In this document: one piece after another, positions 9,971 to 17,394 of the stretch
Numbering within the stretch: position 1 is the first letter of the stretch
Layout of the letters: every line of letters starts with the position of its first letter
Assembly (NCBI GenBank): GCA_030652215.1
Contig: JAUSBC010000011.1
Coordinates: 1-35,080 of the forward strand
DNA: 35,080 nucleotides
DNA from: Sideroxyarcus sp.
GTDB lineage: Bacteria > Pseudomonadota > Gammaproteobacteria > Burkholderiales > Gallionellaceae
Direction: 5' to 3'
Translations under genes and position numbers: made by a program
The notes under the pieces: generated by a model
What the model was told of the DNA's origin: nothing
The model's input: only the letters and a program-made list of their open reading frames with translations
Databases searched by the model: none

Positions 9971-10040
9971 GTTGCCTGCGCATGCGCGGCATCTTCGGGC
10001 CGGGCGGCCGAATTTCAAAGCGCACTGCCAAACGCAAGGC

Positions 10041-10072
10041 AAAAAAAACTCCGGCACGGGCCGGAGTTTTTT
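10041..10072. terminator. bidirectional terminator, mainly for the minus-strand small gene
   Basis: An eight-A tract (10041-10048) leads into stem CTCCGGC (10049-10055), a four-base loop (10056-10059), GCCGGAG (10060-10066) and a T tract (10067-10072). The A tract reads as U on the minus strand, so it can stop transcription both ways. It lies 17 bases past the stop of the minus-strand small gene at 10089-10187 and faces the tRNA unit. Confidence 0.85.
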
Positions 10073-10088
10073 CAGAAGATCTTTTGTG

Positions 10089-10187
10089 TCAGATGTTTTT
10101 TGCGAACAACTGTTTTACCATCCACGCAGCATAAACAACCAGCATTACCATAGAACCGATTACGATCACATCAGTGATTAATGACAT
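10089..10187 (-). CDS. 32-aa single-span membrane protein, copy A
   Basis: A very short gene supported by several independent signals. A strong ribosome site (AGGAGGAG, complement of 10193-10200) sits 5 bases before the ATG, a good extended -10 promoter lies upstream and a strong terminator lies downstream. Most tellingly, a paralogue of exactly the same length lies just upstream. The product starts MSLITDV, has a hydrophobic span at about residues 7-24 and ends in a WM..QLF.K motif with basic residues, which suggests an N-out, C-in orientation. It shares 15 of 32 positions, without gaps, with copy B (10378-10476). I recognise no family. Tiny single-span proteins of this kind often act as accessory subunits of larger membrane complexes, but that is only an analogy. 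Confidence 0.8.
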   Translation of the reverse strand: MSLITDVIVIGSMVMLVVYAAWMVKQLFAKNI

Positions 10188-10238
10188 TTTTGCTCCTCCT
10201 CAGGCTAGATTGAACACACAAACTAAACGGTTATATGA

Positions 10239-10266
10239 ATGCTAGCACAATTTGTTTTAATGGCAA
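10239..10266 (-). promoter_or_regulatory. promoter for small membrane protein copy A
   Basis: On the minus strand, TTGCCA (complement of 10261-10266) is followed after 16 bases by TAGCAT (complement of 10239-10244). The -10 is preceded by TGC, an extended -10. The predicted start near 10232 gives a leader of about 45 nt before the ATG at 10187. Copy A therefore seems to be a separate transcription unit. Confidence 0.55.
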
Positions 10267-10338
10267 GATATTTGAGAGAAACGCCAATAGCCTAGCGGGA
10301 AAACCCGTAGGCACTAGTAAGGATTGAGGCAAATGAAA

Positions 10339-10367
10339 GCGGGGCGTTATTGCATATAACGCCCCGC
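10339..10367 (-). terminator. GC-rich hairpin after small membrane protein copy B
   Basis: A 12-bp perfect stem, GCGGGGCGTTAT with ATAACGCCCCGC, encloses a five-base loop (10351-10355), 10 bases beyond the stop of copy B. On the minus strand it is followed by TTTCATTTG, a poor U tract. It may be a weak terminator or an mRNA 3'-end stabilising hairpin between the two small genes. Confidence 0.6.
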
Positions 10368-10377
10368 CGGGACTGAC

Positions 10378-10476
10378 TTAGTCAGCTTTCTTAAACAGCT
10401 GAATGGTCATCCATACAGCAAAGCCAACCGAGAATATCGCGGAACCGACAGTTGCTACATCTGCAATGATGGACAT
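10378..10476 (-). CDS. 32-aa single-span membrane protein, copy B
   Basis: The second of two tandem paralogues. The ATG (complement of 10474-10476) is preceded by GAGGGAG (complement of 10483-10489). The product starts MSIIADV, has a hydrophobic stretch at about residues 8-24 and ends QLFKKAD before a TAA stop. Identical positions shared with copy A include M1, S2, I4, D6, V7, G11, S12, V17, A20, W22, M23, Q26, L27, F28 and K30. Even the leader is similar: both start codons lie downstream of CCTGAGG followed by a GAG-type ribosome site. Retained identity without length change indicates selection on the protein. Function and family are unknown. Confidence 0.8.
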   Translation of the reverse strand: MSIIADVATVGSAIFSVGFAVWMTIQLFKKAD

Positions 10477-10675
10477 ACTTTTCTCCCTCAGGAATTAGTT
10501 TTAGATGCGACTTATAATGACAAGAGTCGATGAATGTTCTTATGACATTTGTTGACTAATGCTTTTCAAATTATATTAGTATTTTTGTAGGACATTCCCA
10601 CATTTTGTATAAGGCTTATGATTAATAAGGCCTTAACGCAATTTTGACATTCAGAAAAAGTAACCGGTACACAGC
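10477..10675. other. AT-rich divergent intergenic region (small gene B / miaB)
   Basis: About 200 bases of visibly AT-rich sequence, unlike the GC-rich coding DNA around it. It must carry the leader of copy B (minus) and of miaB (plus). It has several AT-rich -10-like hexamers on both strands, including TATAAT (complement of 10572-10577). None has a good -35 partner at proper spacing, so I do not call a promoter. I see no tRNA, sORF or strong hairpin. Confidence 0.5.
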
Positions 10676-12007
10676 GTGCACACGAAGCTCTACATAAAAA
10701 CCTATGGTTGCCAGATGAACGAGTACGACTCGGACAAGATGTCCGACGTGCTGCTCGCCTGTGCAGGCATGGAACTGACCGACAAGCCGGAAGAGGCGGA
10801 CATCATTCTGTTTAACACGTGTTCGATACGCGAGAAGGCGGAGGAGAAGGTGTTTTCCGACCTAGGGCGCGCGCGCGTGCTGAAACAGAAGAATCCCGGA
10901 TTGTTGATCGGCGTGGGCGGCTGTGTCGCGAGCCAGGAAGGCGACGCCATCATCAAGCGCGCGCCTTATGTGGATGTGGTGTTCGGACCGCAGACGCTGC
11001 ATCGCCTGCCGCAACTCATCGAGGCGCGGCGCGCCAGCGGCAAGCCGCAAGTGGACATCAGCTTTCCCGAGATCGAAAAATTCGATCATGTACCCGCCAC
11101 GCAAACCACGCACGGCACGGCCTATGTTTCCATAATCGAAGGCTGCAGCAAATACTGCACGTACTGCGTGGTGCCCTTTACGCGCGGCGAAGAATTGTCG
11201 CGGCCGTTCGCCGATGTGATGCGAGAAGTGGAAAGCCTGACCGCGCAGGGTGTGGGCGAGATCACCCTGCTGGGGCAGAACGTGAATGCCTATCGCGGCG
11301 AGACGGAAGACGGCGACACGGTGGACTTTGCGTTCCTGCTGCGGGCCGTCGCTGCACACCCCGGCGTGCAACGCCTGCGCTTTTCCACCTCGCACCCGTG
11401 CGAGATGTCGCAACGCCTGATCGACCTGTACGCAACCACGCCCAAGCTGGCCAGCCATCTGCACCTGCCGGTGCAGTCCGGCTCGGACCGCGTGCTGGCC
11501 GCGATGAAACGCGGCTACACCGCGCTGGAATACAAATCCATTGTGCGCAAGCTGCGTGCGGTGCGGCCCAACATCTCCATCACTTCGGATTTTATCGTCG
11601 GCTTCCCCGGCGAAACCGAGGCCGATTTCGAAGCCACCATGAAGCTCGTCGAGGAAGTCGGGTTCGATGACAGCTTCACGTATATCTTCAGCGCGCGCCC
11701 CGGCACGCCGGCCGCCGAGATGGCGGACGATACGCCCGATGAAATCAAACTCGCGCGCCTGCACCGCTTGCAGGCGCGCATCGCCGAACTGGAGCAGCAG
11801 GTCAGTGCGGCGATGAGCGGCAGCGTGCAGCGCGTCCTCGTGGAAAATATTTCGCGCAAAAGCGAGCTTGAGTTGGCAGGGCGTACCGAAAACAACCGCG
11901 TGGTGAACTTCGCCGGTTCGCCCGGCATGCTCGGGCGCTATGTGGACGTGCGCATCCTGTCGGGGAGCATGCACACCCTGCGCGGCGAACTGGTGGTGCA
12001 GCCATGA
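10676..12007 (+). CDS. miaB: tRNA-2-methylthio-N6-dimethylallyladenosine synthase MiaB
   Basis: Radical SAM methylthiotransferase that converts i6A37 to ms2i6A37 in tRNAs. Cys12, Cys49 and Cys83 bind the auxiliary cluster in the N-terminal domain. The radical SAM triad Cys157, Cys161 and Cys164 (CSKYCTYC) binds the second [4Fe-4S] cluster, and a C-terminal TRAM domain binds RNA. Length 443 residues is normal. The start is GTG at 10676, chosen because the family N-terminus begins just before KTYGCQMN; no strong ribosome site precedes it. The stop overlaps the phoH ATG as ATGA. Confidence 0.95.
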   Translation: MHTKLYIKTYGCQMNEYDSDKMSDVLLACAGMELTDKPEEADIILFNTCSIREKAEEKVFSDLGRARVLKQKNPGLLIGVGGCVASQEGDAIIKRAPYVDVVFGPQTLHRLPQLIEARRASGKPQVDISFPEIEKFDHVPATQTTHGTAYVSIIEGCSKYCTYCVVPFTRGEELSRPFADVMREVESLTAQGVGEITLLGQNVNAYRGETEDGDTVDFAFLLRAVAAHPGVQRLRFSTSHPCEMSQRLIDLYATTPKLASHLHLPVQSGSDRVLAAMKRGYTALEYKSIVRKLRAVRPNISITSDFIVGFPGETEADFEATMKLVEEVGFDDSFTYIFSARPGTPAAEMADDTPDEIKLARLHRLQARIAELEQQVSAAMSGSVQRVLVENISRKSELELAGRTENNRVVNFAGSPGMLGRYVDVRILSGSMHTLRGELVVQP

Positions 12008-12951
12008 ACGATACGGTAAGCCTTTCATTCGAACCGGTGGACAACGCACGTCTGGCGAACCTGTGCGGCGCGTTCGACGAGAATCTGCGCCAGATCGAAA
12101 CGGCGCTGGAAGTGAATATCGCGCGCCGTGGCGAACGCTTTACGATTAGCGGCGCGCAGGCCGGACTGGCGCGCGAAGTCATGGAGCGCTTCTATCTCGA
12201 AGCCAAACACGACATCTCGCTGGAGCGTTTGCAGCTCGGCCTCATCGAATGCATGAAACGCGACCTGCCCGATGCGAATAGCGAAGCGGTGCCGCTGCTG
12301 ATGACGCGCAAGGCCGAAGTGCGCGGCCGCACGGTACGCCAGAACGAATATCTGCAGGCCATCCAGGAACACGACATCACTTTCGGCGTCGGCCCCGCCG
12401 GCACCGGCAAGACCTATCTTGCTGTAGCTTCAGCGGTGGATGCGTTGCAGCGCGAGACGGTGAAGCGGCTGGTGCTGGTGCGGCCCGCAGTGGAGGCGGG
12501 CGAGCGTCTGGGTTTTCTGCCCGGCGACATGGCGCAGAAAGTCGATCCCTATCTGCGCCCGTTGTATGACGCACTCTATGATCTGATGGGACTGGACAAG
12601 GTCGCCAAGGCATTCGAGCGCGGCATGATAGAAGTCGCGCCGCTGGCCTACATGCGCGGCCGCACACTCAACCATTCCTTCATCATCATGGATGAAGCGC
12701 AGAACACCACGCCCGAGCAGATGAAGATGTTCCTCACGCGGATTGGTTTCGGCAGCAAGGCCGTCATCACCGGCGACGTGACGCAGATCGATCTTGCGCG
12801 CGGGCAGAAAAGCGGCCTCAACGATGCGCGCGTGGTGCTAAAGGACGTGCGCGGCATCGCCTTCCAGCAATTCCTGGCGGAAGACGTGGTGCGCCATCCG
12901 CTGGTGCAGAAGATCGTTTCCGCCTACGAAAAATACGAGCACAAACCATGA
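12004..12951 (+). CDS. ybeZ: PhoH-like ATPase (YbeZ)
   Basis: Cytoplasmic P-loop ATPase of the PhoH family, thought to work with YbeY in RNA processing. Walker A GPAGTGKT is at 130-137 and Walker B ends in DE at 230-231 (FIIMDEAQN). Residues about 1-110 form the N-terminal region typical of YbeZ. Both ends overlap neighbours by ATGA (miaB at 12004, ybeY at 12948), so the three genes are translationally coupled. Confidence 0.93.
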   Translation: MNDTVSLSFEPVDNARLANLCGAFDENLRQIETALEVNIARRGERFTISGAQAGLAREVMERFYLEAKHDISLERLQLGLIECMKRDLPDANSEAVPLLMTRKAEVRGRTVRQNEYLQAIQEHDITFGVGPAGTGKTYLAVASAVDALQRETVKRLVLVRPAVEAGERLGFLPGDMAQKVDPYLRPLYDALYDLMGLDKVAKAFERGMIEVAPLAYMRGRTLNHSFIIMDEAQNTTPEQMKMFLTRIGFGSKAVITGDVTQIDLARGQKSGLNDARVVLKDVRGIAFQQFLAEDVVRHPLVQKIVSAYEKYEHKP

Positions 12952-13400
12952 AAGAATCGCATCAACTCTCGCTGTCGGTGCAATACGCCAGCAATGCAAA
13001 AAACCTGCCGACGCGCCAGCAATTCCGCCGCTGGGTGAAGATCGCCCTGGAACAAGATGTGCAAATGACGCTGCGCGTCGTGAACGAGGCCGAGGGACGC
13101 GAATTGAACAAGGCATATCGCGGCAAGGACTATGCGACCAACGTGCTGACTTTTGTCTACGACGATGCTTCGCCAATCTGCGGTGATGTCGTCATCTGTG
13201 CCCCGGTGGTGGCGCGCGAAGCCAGAGAACAGGGTAAGGACTTGCTTGCGCACTATGCGCATCTAACCCTTCACGCTGCACTGCATCTGCAGGGTTATGA
13301 TCATGAAAAGACACGGGAAGCTGAGAGGATGGAGGCGCGCGAGACTGCGTTGATGCTCAAATTAAGGTATCCTGCGCCTTATCTTATTCGCGATGTTTAG
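12948..13400 (+). CDS. ybeY: endoribonuclease / rRNA maturation factor YbeY
   Basis: Zinc-dependent single-strand RNase needed for 16S rRNA 3'-end maturation and ribosome quality control. The metal site H109-xxx-H113-xxxxx-H119 (HAALHLQGYDH) is intact. At 150 residues the length is normal. The start overlaps the phoH-like stop and the corC gene begins 2 bases after the stop, the standard ybeZ-ybeY-ybeX arrangement. Confidence 0.95.
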   Translation: MKESHQLSLSVQYASNAKNLPTRQQFRRWVKIALEQDVQMTLRVVNEAEGRELNKAYRGKDYATNVLTFVYDDASPICGDVVICAPVVAREAREQGKDLLAHYAHLTLHAALHLQGYDHEKTREAERMEARETALMLKLRYPAPYLIRDV

Positions 13401-13402
13401 CA

Positions 13403-14260
13403 ATGGACGGTTCAGAAAGTAGTAACAAACCCGGATTTTTGGAACGGCTTTCCACGATGCTATTGCGGGAGCCGGAAGACCGCGAGCAGTTGATCGCGTT
13501 GTTGCACAGCGCCTACGAGCGCAACTTGCTGGATGCTGATGCCCTCTCCATGATGGAAGGCGTCATTCAGGTTTCCGAGCGCCAGGTGCGCGAAATCATG
13601 ATTCCGCGCGCGCAAATGGATGTCATCGACATCAGCCATCCGCCAGAACAATTCATCCCCTACGTCATCAACACCGCGCACTCGCGCTTTCCCGTCACCG
13701 ACGGCGACAAGGACAACATCATCGGCATTCTGCTGGCGAAGGATTTGCTGCGCTATTACGCGGGCGAAGAATTCGACGTACGCGACATGCTGCGTCCCGC
13801 CGTGTTTGTGCCGGAATCGAAACGGCTCAACATCCTGCTGCGCGATTTCCGCAGCAACCGCAACCACCTCGCGCTGGTGGTGGACGAATACGGCGGTGTG
13901 TGCGGCATGGTCACCATCGAGGACGTGCTGGAACAGATCGTGGGCGACATCGCCGACGAATACGATTTCGACGAGGACGAGGACAACATCATCCGCCAGG
14001 ACGACGCGCACTGGCGCGTCAAGGCCGACACCGAGATTGAGGATTTCAACGAAGCGATGGGTACGGATTTCAGCGACGAGGACTACGACACCATAGGCGG
14101 TCTGGTTCTCAAGGCTGCAGGCCAGCTTCCCAAACGCAACGAGTGCATCCAGATCGGCGAATGGCAATTCACCGTGCTGCGCGCGGACAGTCGCAGGCTG
14201 CATTCCCTGCTGGTGGAGCGTTCGCTGGTTTCGCCGGGAGACGGCGAGTCGGGGCACTAG
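13403..14260 (+). CDS. corC: CorC/YbeX-type CBS-domain protein
   Basis: A soluble 285-residue protein of the HlyC/CorC group. A CBS pair spans about residues 65-190 (REIMIPRAQMDVID and LVVDEYGGVCGMVTIEDVLEQIVGDI are landmarks). An acidic linker and a C-terminal CorC/HlyC transporter-associated domain follow (about 205-280). No membrane spans are present, unlike the longer CNNM relatives. YbeX has been linked to Mg2+/Co2+ handling and to ribosome metabolism. In related genomes lnt is expected next; here a convergent gene follows after 19 bases. Confidence 0.92.
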   Translation: MDGSESSNKPGFLERLSTMLLREPEDREQLIALLHSAYERNLLDADALSMMEGVIQVSERQVREIMIPRAQMDVIDISHPPEQFIPYVINTAHSRFPVTDGDKDNIIGILLAKDLLRYYAGEEFDVRDMLRPAVFVPESKRLNILLRDFRSNRNHLALVVDEYGGVCGMVTIEDVLEQIVGDIADEYDFDEDEDNIIRQDDAHWRVKADTEIEDFNEAMGTDFSDEDYDTIGGLVLKAAGQLPKRNECIQIGEWQFTVLRADSRRLHSLLVERSLVSPGDGESGH

Positions 14261-14279
14261 AAGCTCCGCGTCTTTTTAC

Positions 14280-15776
14280 TTACAACAACGGCTTGATCGG
14301 CATCAACTGCCAGAACCTCACCCGGATGCGCTTGGCAAACGACACATGCTGATCCGGGTCGTCCGTCGCCGCATTCCAGCTGTTTTCGGGCAACATATCC
14401 GACTCGATTGAGGCTTCCACTGCGCGGGCGAGCGTCTCGTCATGGATGATCGCGCCCACTTCGGTATTCAGGTTTTCCGAACGCGGGTCGAGATTGAACG
14501 TGCCGATATAGGCGATGCACGAATCGACCACCATCGTCTTGGCATGCAGGGCGAAGATGGGCGGTTCGATGCGTTCGCTCAGCGCACTTTTCCAGAGCTT
14601 GCTCCGGATCGCGGGTTCCGGTTTGTATTCGCGGATGTCCAAACCCATCTTGAGCAGGGCTTTGCGCTGGTTCCGGTAACCGCTGGAGGCTTGCAGGTTG
14701 TCGCTGGATGCCAGGGAATTCGTATTGATCCGTATGCGCACGCCGCGCGCGATGGCGCTTTTGAACAGCGAGATCGCCTCGTCCGAAAGCACCAGGTAAG
14801 GCGACTGGATGGTGATGCTGGACTGCGCCGTGCCGACGATGTTCGCCAGCGCGGCGGTGGTCAGCCCGCCGCCGCCCAGACTGAACCGGTTTTCGTTTTT
14901 GCCCGGCACATCGCTGATGAAATCCACCCGGCCCCATACCAGTTGTCCGGCCAGGCGCGGAAATTCTGCGGGAACGCTGTCGATTGCCGCGCGGACTTCG
15001 GGCTCAAAGTTCTCCGCAAGCGCAGCGTAGTCGTGCAGCGCGCGGTAGGTTGCGGCGACCTCGTCGTCGCCGACTTTCACGTTTTTTTGCAGTAAGCCGA
15101 TGCCGTCGTAGAGTTCCTCGACCTTCACGCTCAGTTCGCTCAGCCAGAATTTCTCGAAACTGTCGCGCATCGCCTGCACTGCTTTACCCAGTAACAACGC
15201 GTCACGGTCGCGGAAGTTGTATTCGTGGTTGTAGTCGAAATATTCGTCGGCCATGTTGCGCCCGCCGGTGATGGCGACCTTGCCGTCCACGATGAATGTC
15301 TTGTCATGCATGCGCTGGTTCACCCCGCGAAAATCGGTGGCCGCGTTCAGCACGCGTGCCTGCACCGGCACGCCGACGGAATTCCTGGGGTTGTAAATAC
15401 GGATGTCGATATTGGGATGCAGGGCCAGCGCCAGCAGCGATTTGTCCGGTGCATCTATCATCAGGTCGTCGACGACGATGCGGACTTTCACCCCGCGCTC
15501 GGCGGCTCGCAGCAACGCTTCGGCGGCCAATATGCCGATGTTGTCGGAACTCCAGATGAAATACTGCACTTCAATCGTTTGCTGCGCATGGTTGGCCAGC
15601 CACGCCCGGGCGAGTAGCGCCTCTTCTCCCGTATCGAGCACATAGACGCCGCTCGAATCTGGGTGCGCCGCAATCTGCCTGTCGATCAGATCCATTGAGG
15701 CATCGGCTTGCGCCCACGCAGCCGCGGGCAGGCTTGCGCACAGCAACAGCCAGAAACACATCCATGTATTTTTCAC
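14280..15776 (-). CDS. exported phospholipase D family protein (cardiolipin synthase-like)
   Basis: A 498-residue protein with two HKD catalytic motifs, H157-K159-D164 and H411-K413-D418, each in the HxKx4D form. It has the overall layout of ClsC/YmdC-type phospholipase D proteins. A signal peptide covers residues about 1-22 (hydrophobic LLLCASLPAAA, then AWA before QA), so the enzyme probably acts in the periplasm, unlike cytoplasmic-face cardiolipin synthases. The start is GTG at 15776 (alternative ATG five codons on). It lies 49 bases downstream of the XRE regulator gene on the same strand. Likely reactions are phosphatidyl transfer or hydrolysis; the substrate is unknown. Confidence 0.87.
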   Translation of the reverse strand: MKNTWMCFWLLLCASLPAAAWAQADASMDLIDRQIAAHPDSSGVYVLDTGEEALLARAWLANHAQQTIEVQYFIWSSDNIGILAAEALLRAAERGVKVRIVVDDLMIDAPDKSLLALALHPNIDIRIYNPRNSVGVPVQARVLNAATDFRGVNQRMHDKTFIVDGKVAITGGRNMADEYFDYNHEYNFRDRDALLLGKAVQAMRDSFEKFWLSELSVKVEELYDGIGLLQKNVKVGDDEVAATYRALHDYAALAENFEPEVRAAIDSVPAEFPRLAGQLVWGRVDFISDVPGKNENRFSLGGGGLTTAALANIVGTAQSSITIQSPYLVLSDEAISLFKSAIARGVRIRINTNSLASSDNLQASSGYRNQRKALLKMGLDIREYKPEPAIRSKLWKSALSERIEPPIFALHAKTMVVDSCIAYIGTFNLDPRSENLNTEVGAIIHDETLARAVEASIESDMLPENSWNAATDDPDQHVSFAKRIRVRFWQLMPIKPLL

Positions 15777-15825
15777 GTTATCGCATGCCTGAAAACAGAG
15801 TATTGGGGGGCGCTGCAGCTTGCAG

Positions 15826-16557
15826 TCAGCGGCGCAGTTTAGCGAAATCCGAAGGTTCCCACCCGCGCATCGCCAGCAACAGTCCCAACCCGCGCCGCTT
15901 GCTTAGCGGCGCGGACAGGCTTTCCTCGTGCAATTCGGCGAATTTTTTGCGCAGCCGGCGCAACTCGTCCTGTATCTGCGCCAAAGCCTGGTCGGTGAAC
16001 ATGCCGTGCACGAACGTCATCGTCTCGTCCGCATGGGCGAAATTGCTCTTCAAAAACTCGTCGATTCCCCGCGCCAGAAAGTATTGCCGGATCGGCCCTG
16101 CCGGTAGCCAGTCGAAATCGCGCGCCACATTGAGTCGGATGCGGTTGCCGGGCAGCAGGTCGATGATGCGCAGGGCGTCCAGCTGCAGCAGGTACTTGAT
16201 GCACTCCGCATCGCTCAGGCGATAAAGCTTCACGATCTCGTCCATCGACCAGTGGTTCAACGCACAGACGGCCACCATCAATAGTTTAGGATCGGAAACG
16301 ACCTCGCGTTCCTGCTTTTCAGTCAGCGTGCGCAAGGCGGGCTGTGCGGACTGGGCTTCCTTGCTCAGTTCGGCCAGCGTGTAACCCAGAAAATTGCCGA
16401 TTTGCACCAGACGGTCGACGGTGAGCCTTTCCGACGCAAACATGCGCTTGATGCTGGGCTCGGAGAGTTCGAGTGCGCGCGCAAGGTCGAGATAAGTCCG
16501 GCCCTGGCTCTTGAGCTGTTTCTTGATGGTTGAAATCAACTGGGCGGCTTCGGACAT
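15826..16557 (-). CDS. XRE-family transcriptional regulator
   Basis: A 243-residue protein with an N-terminal helix-turn-helix of the XRE/Cro type (about residues 8-65; the recognition region follows LARALELSEPSIKRMFA). The C-terminal region of about 170 residues is unrecognised, mostly helical, and begins like a second winged-helix-sized unit. It is the first gene of a minus-strand pair with the phospholipase D gene and diverges from the C92 peptidase-aas operon. A promoter and a perfect palindrome sit directly before its start, so autoregulation and control of both divergent units is a reasonable inference. Confidence 0.85.
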   Translation of the reverse strand: MSEAAQLISTIKKQLKSQGRTYLDLARALELSEPSIKRMFASERLTVDRLVQIGNFLGYTLAELSKEAQSAQPALRTLTEKQEREVVSDPKLLMVAVCALNHWSMDEIVKLYRLSDAECIKYLLQLDALRIIDLLPGNRIRLNVARDFDWLPAGPIRQYFLARGIDEFLKSNFAHADETMTFVHGMFTDQALAQIQDELRRLRKKFAELHEESLSAPLSKRRGLGLLLAMRGWEPSDFAKLRR

Positions 16558-16564
16558 GATGAAG

Positions 16565-16581
16565 GTATCGAATTGCGATAC
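16565..16581. promoter_or_regulatory. palindromic operator candidate GTATCG-N5-CGATAC
   Basis: A perfect 6+6 inverted repeat with a 5-base spacer (GTATCGAATTGCGATAC). It covers the predicted transcription start of the XRE gene and ends 8 bases before its ATG. Size and symmetry suit a dimeric XRE repressor. Its position just downstream of the -10 would block initiation. Confidence 0.6.
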
Positions 16582-16586
16582 TTCGC

Positions 16587-16615
16587 AGTCTAGGTTTCAA
16601 TGCTGCGTCAGTCAA
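16587..16615 (-). promoter_or_regulatory. promoter for the XRE-phospholipase D unit
   Basis: On the minus strand, TTGACT (complement of 16610-16615) is separated by 17 bases from TAGACT (complement of 16587-16592). The predicted start near 16580 falls in the palindromic operator candidate. Confidence 0.6.
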
Positions 16616-16678
16616 ACATATTGTTTTTCGCTTCCGATAGCTATTGTGGCGGCACTTTCAACCAGCGGAGAACAGAAC

Positions 16679-17362
16679 ATGCAAATCAAACTCGATCAAA
16701 GCCGGCGAATCGCCGGGGCCTTCCTGGCAGGTGCAGTCCTGCTCAGCATGAGTGCACTGGGTAATGAACAGCCGGAGTTGCAGCAAACAAAACTGCGCGA
16801 ACTCGGGCGGCAACTCGAAATCGGCGATGTGGTGTTTATCCGCATACCCAATGCGCCGTTCACCAAAGTGGCGGCAACGACATCGAGCTGGACCAATCAC
16901 GTCGGCATCGTAAGCAATGTGTCCGGTGCAGAACCGATGATCGCCGAAAGCAGGGTGCCCTTATCCGGCGCGACAACCTGGACCAAGTTTGTGAAGCGCT
17001 CCGATGCGGGACGGGTCGCCGTCACGCGCTTGCCCGAACCTCTGGATGCGCAGCAGCAGGAAAAGCTCAAGCAGGCCGTGGCGGCGCGGCAGAACATTCG
17101 CTACGACACGGGTTTCGATCTGCACTCAAGCGGGCAATTCTGTTCGCGCTATGTGCGCGAAGTGTTGCACGATGCGGCGGGCGTGGAGTTGGGCGAGGTG
17201 GAGAACTTCTCGACATTGCTGGACCACAATCCCGAGGCCGATCAGCAATTCTGGAAACTGTGGTATTTCGGGCAAATACCCTGGCAGCGCGAGACGGTAA
17301 CACCGGCGAGTCTGCTGCGGGATGGCAGAATGCGGGTCGTGTTTGACGGCCGTGCGAAATAA
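16679..17362 (+). CDS. exported YiiX-like (C92) permuted papain-fold protein
   Basis: A 227-residue protein with a signal peptide (residues about 1-28, Arg-rich start then AGAFLAGAVLLSMSAL). The mature part has the permuted NlpC/P60 order: a GDVVFIRI strand motif, then His in NHVGIV, then an acidic residue in MIAESR, then the likely nucleophile Cys in QFCSRYV. This is the layout of YaeF/YiiX proteins (peptidase family C92). I chose the ATG at 16679 because of the upstream GGAG and the signal peptide; the frame stays open further upstream without family likeness. It is the first gene of an operon with aas, 32 bases downstream, so a lipid-directed role (amidase, lipase or transacylase) is plausible but inferred. 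Confidence 0.82.
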   Translation: MQIKLDQSRRIAGAFLAGAVLLSMSALGNEQPELQQTKLRELGRQLEIGDVVFIRIPNAPFTKVAATTSSWTNHVGIVSNVSGAEPMIAESRVPLSGATTWTKFVKRSDAGRVAVTRLPEPLDAQQQEKLKQAVAARQNIRYDTGFDLHSSGQFCSRYVREVLHDAAGVELGEVENFSTLLDHNPEADQQFWKLWYFGQIPWQRETVTPASLLRDGRMRVVFDGRAK

Positions 17363-17394
17363 GCAAATCGAATTCACGTAAGGGAGCTTGAAAA

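Noticed and set aside
9863-10153. A 96-codon plus-strand frame running through the tRNA 3' half and two terminators
   Set aside because: It starts inside the tRNA and crosses a strong terminator and the minus-strand small gene. It has no ribosome site and no plausible protein.
10643-10671. TTGACA at about 10643 as a miaB promoter
   Set aside because: The position 17 bases downstream reads GTACAC, not a -10, and the start would fall inside or after the GTG start codon.
16511-16678. N-terminal extension of the C92-like protein from 16511
   Set aside because: It would run through the regulator's start and promoter region and destroy the signal peptide position; the ATG at 16679 has a ribosome site.
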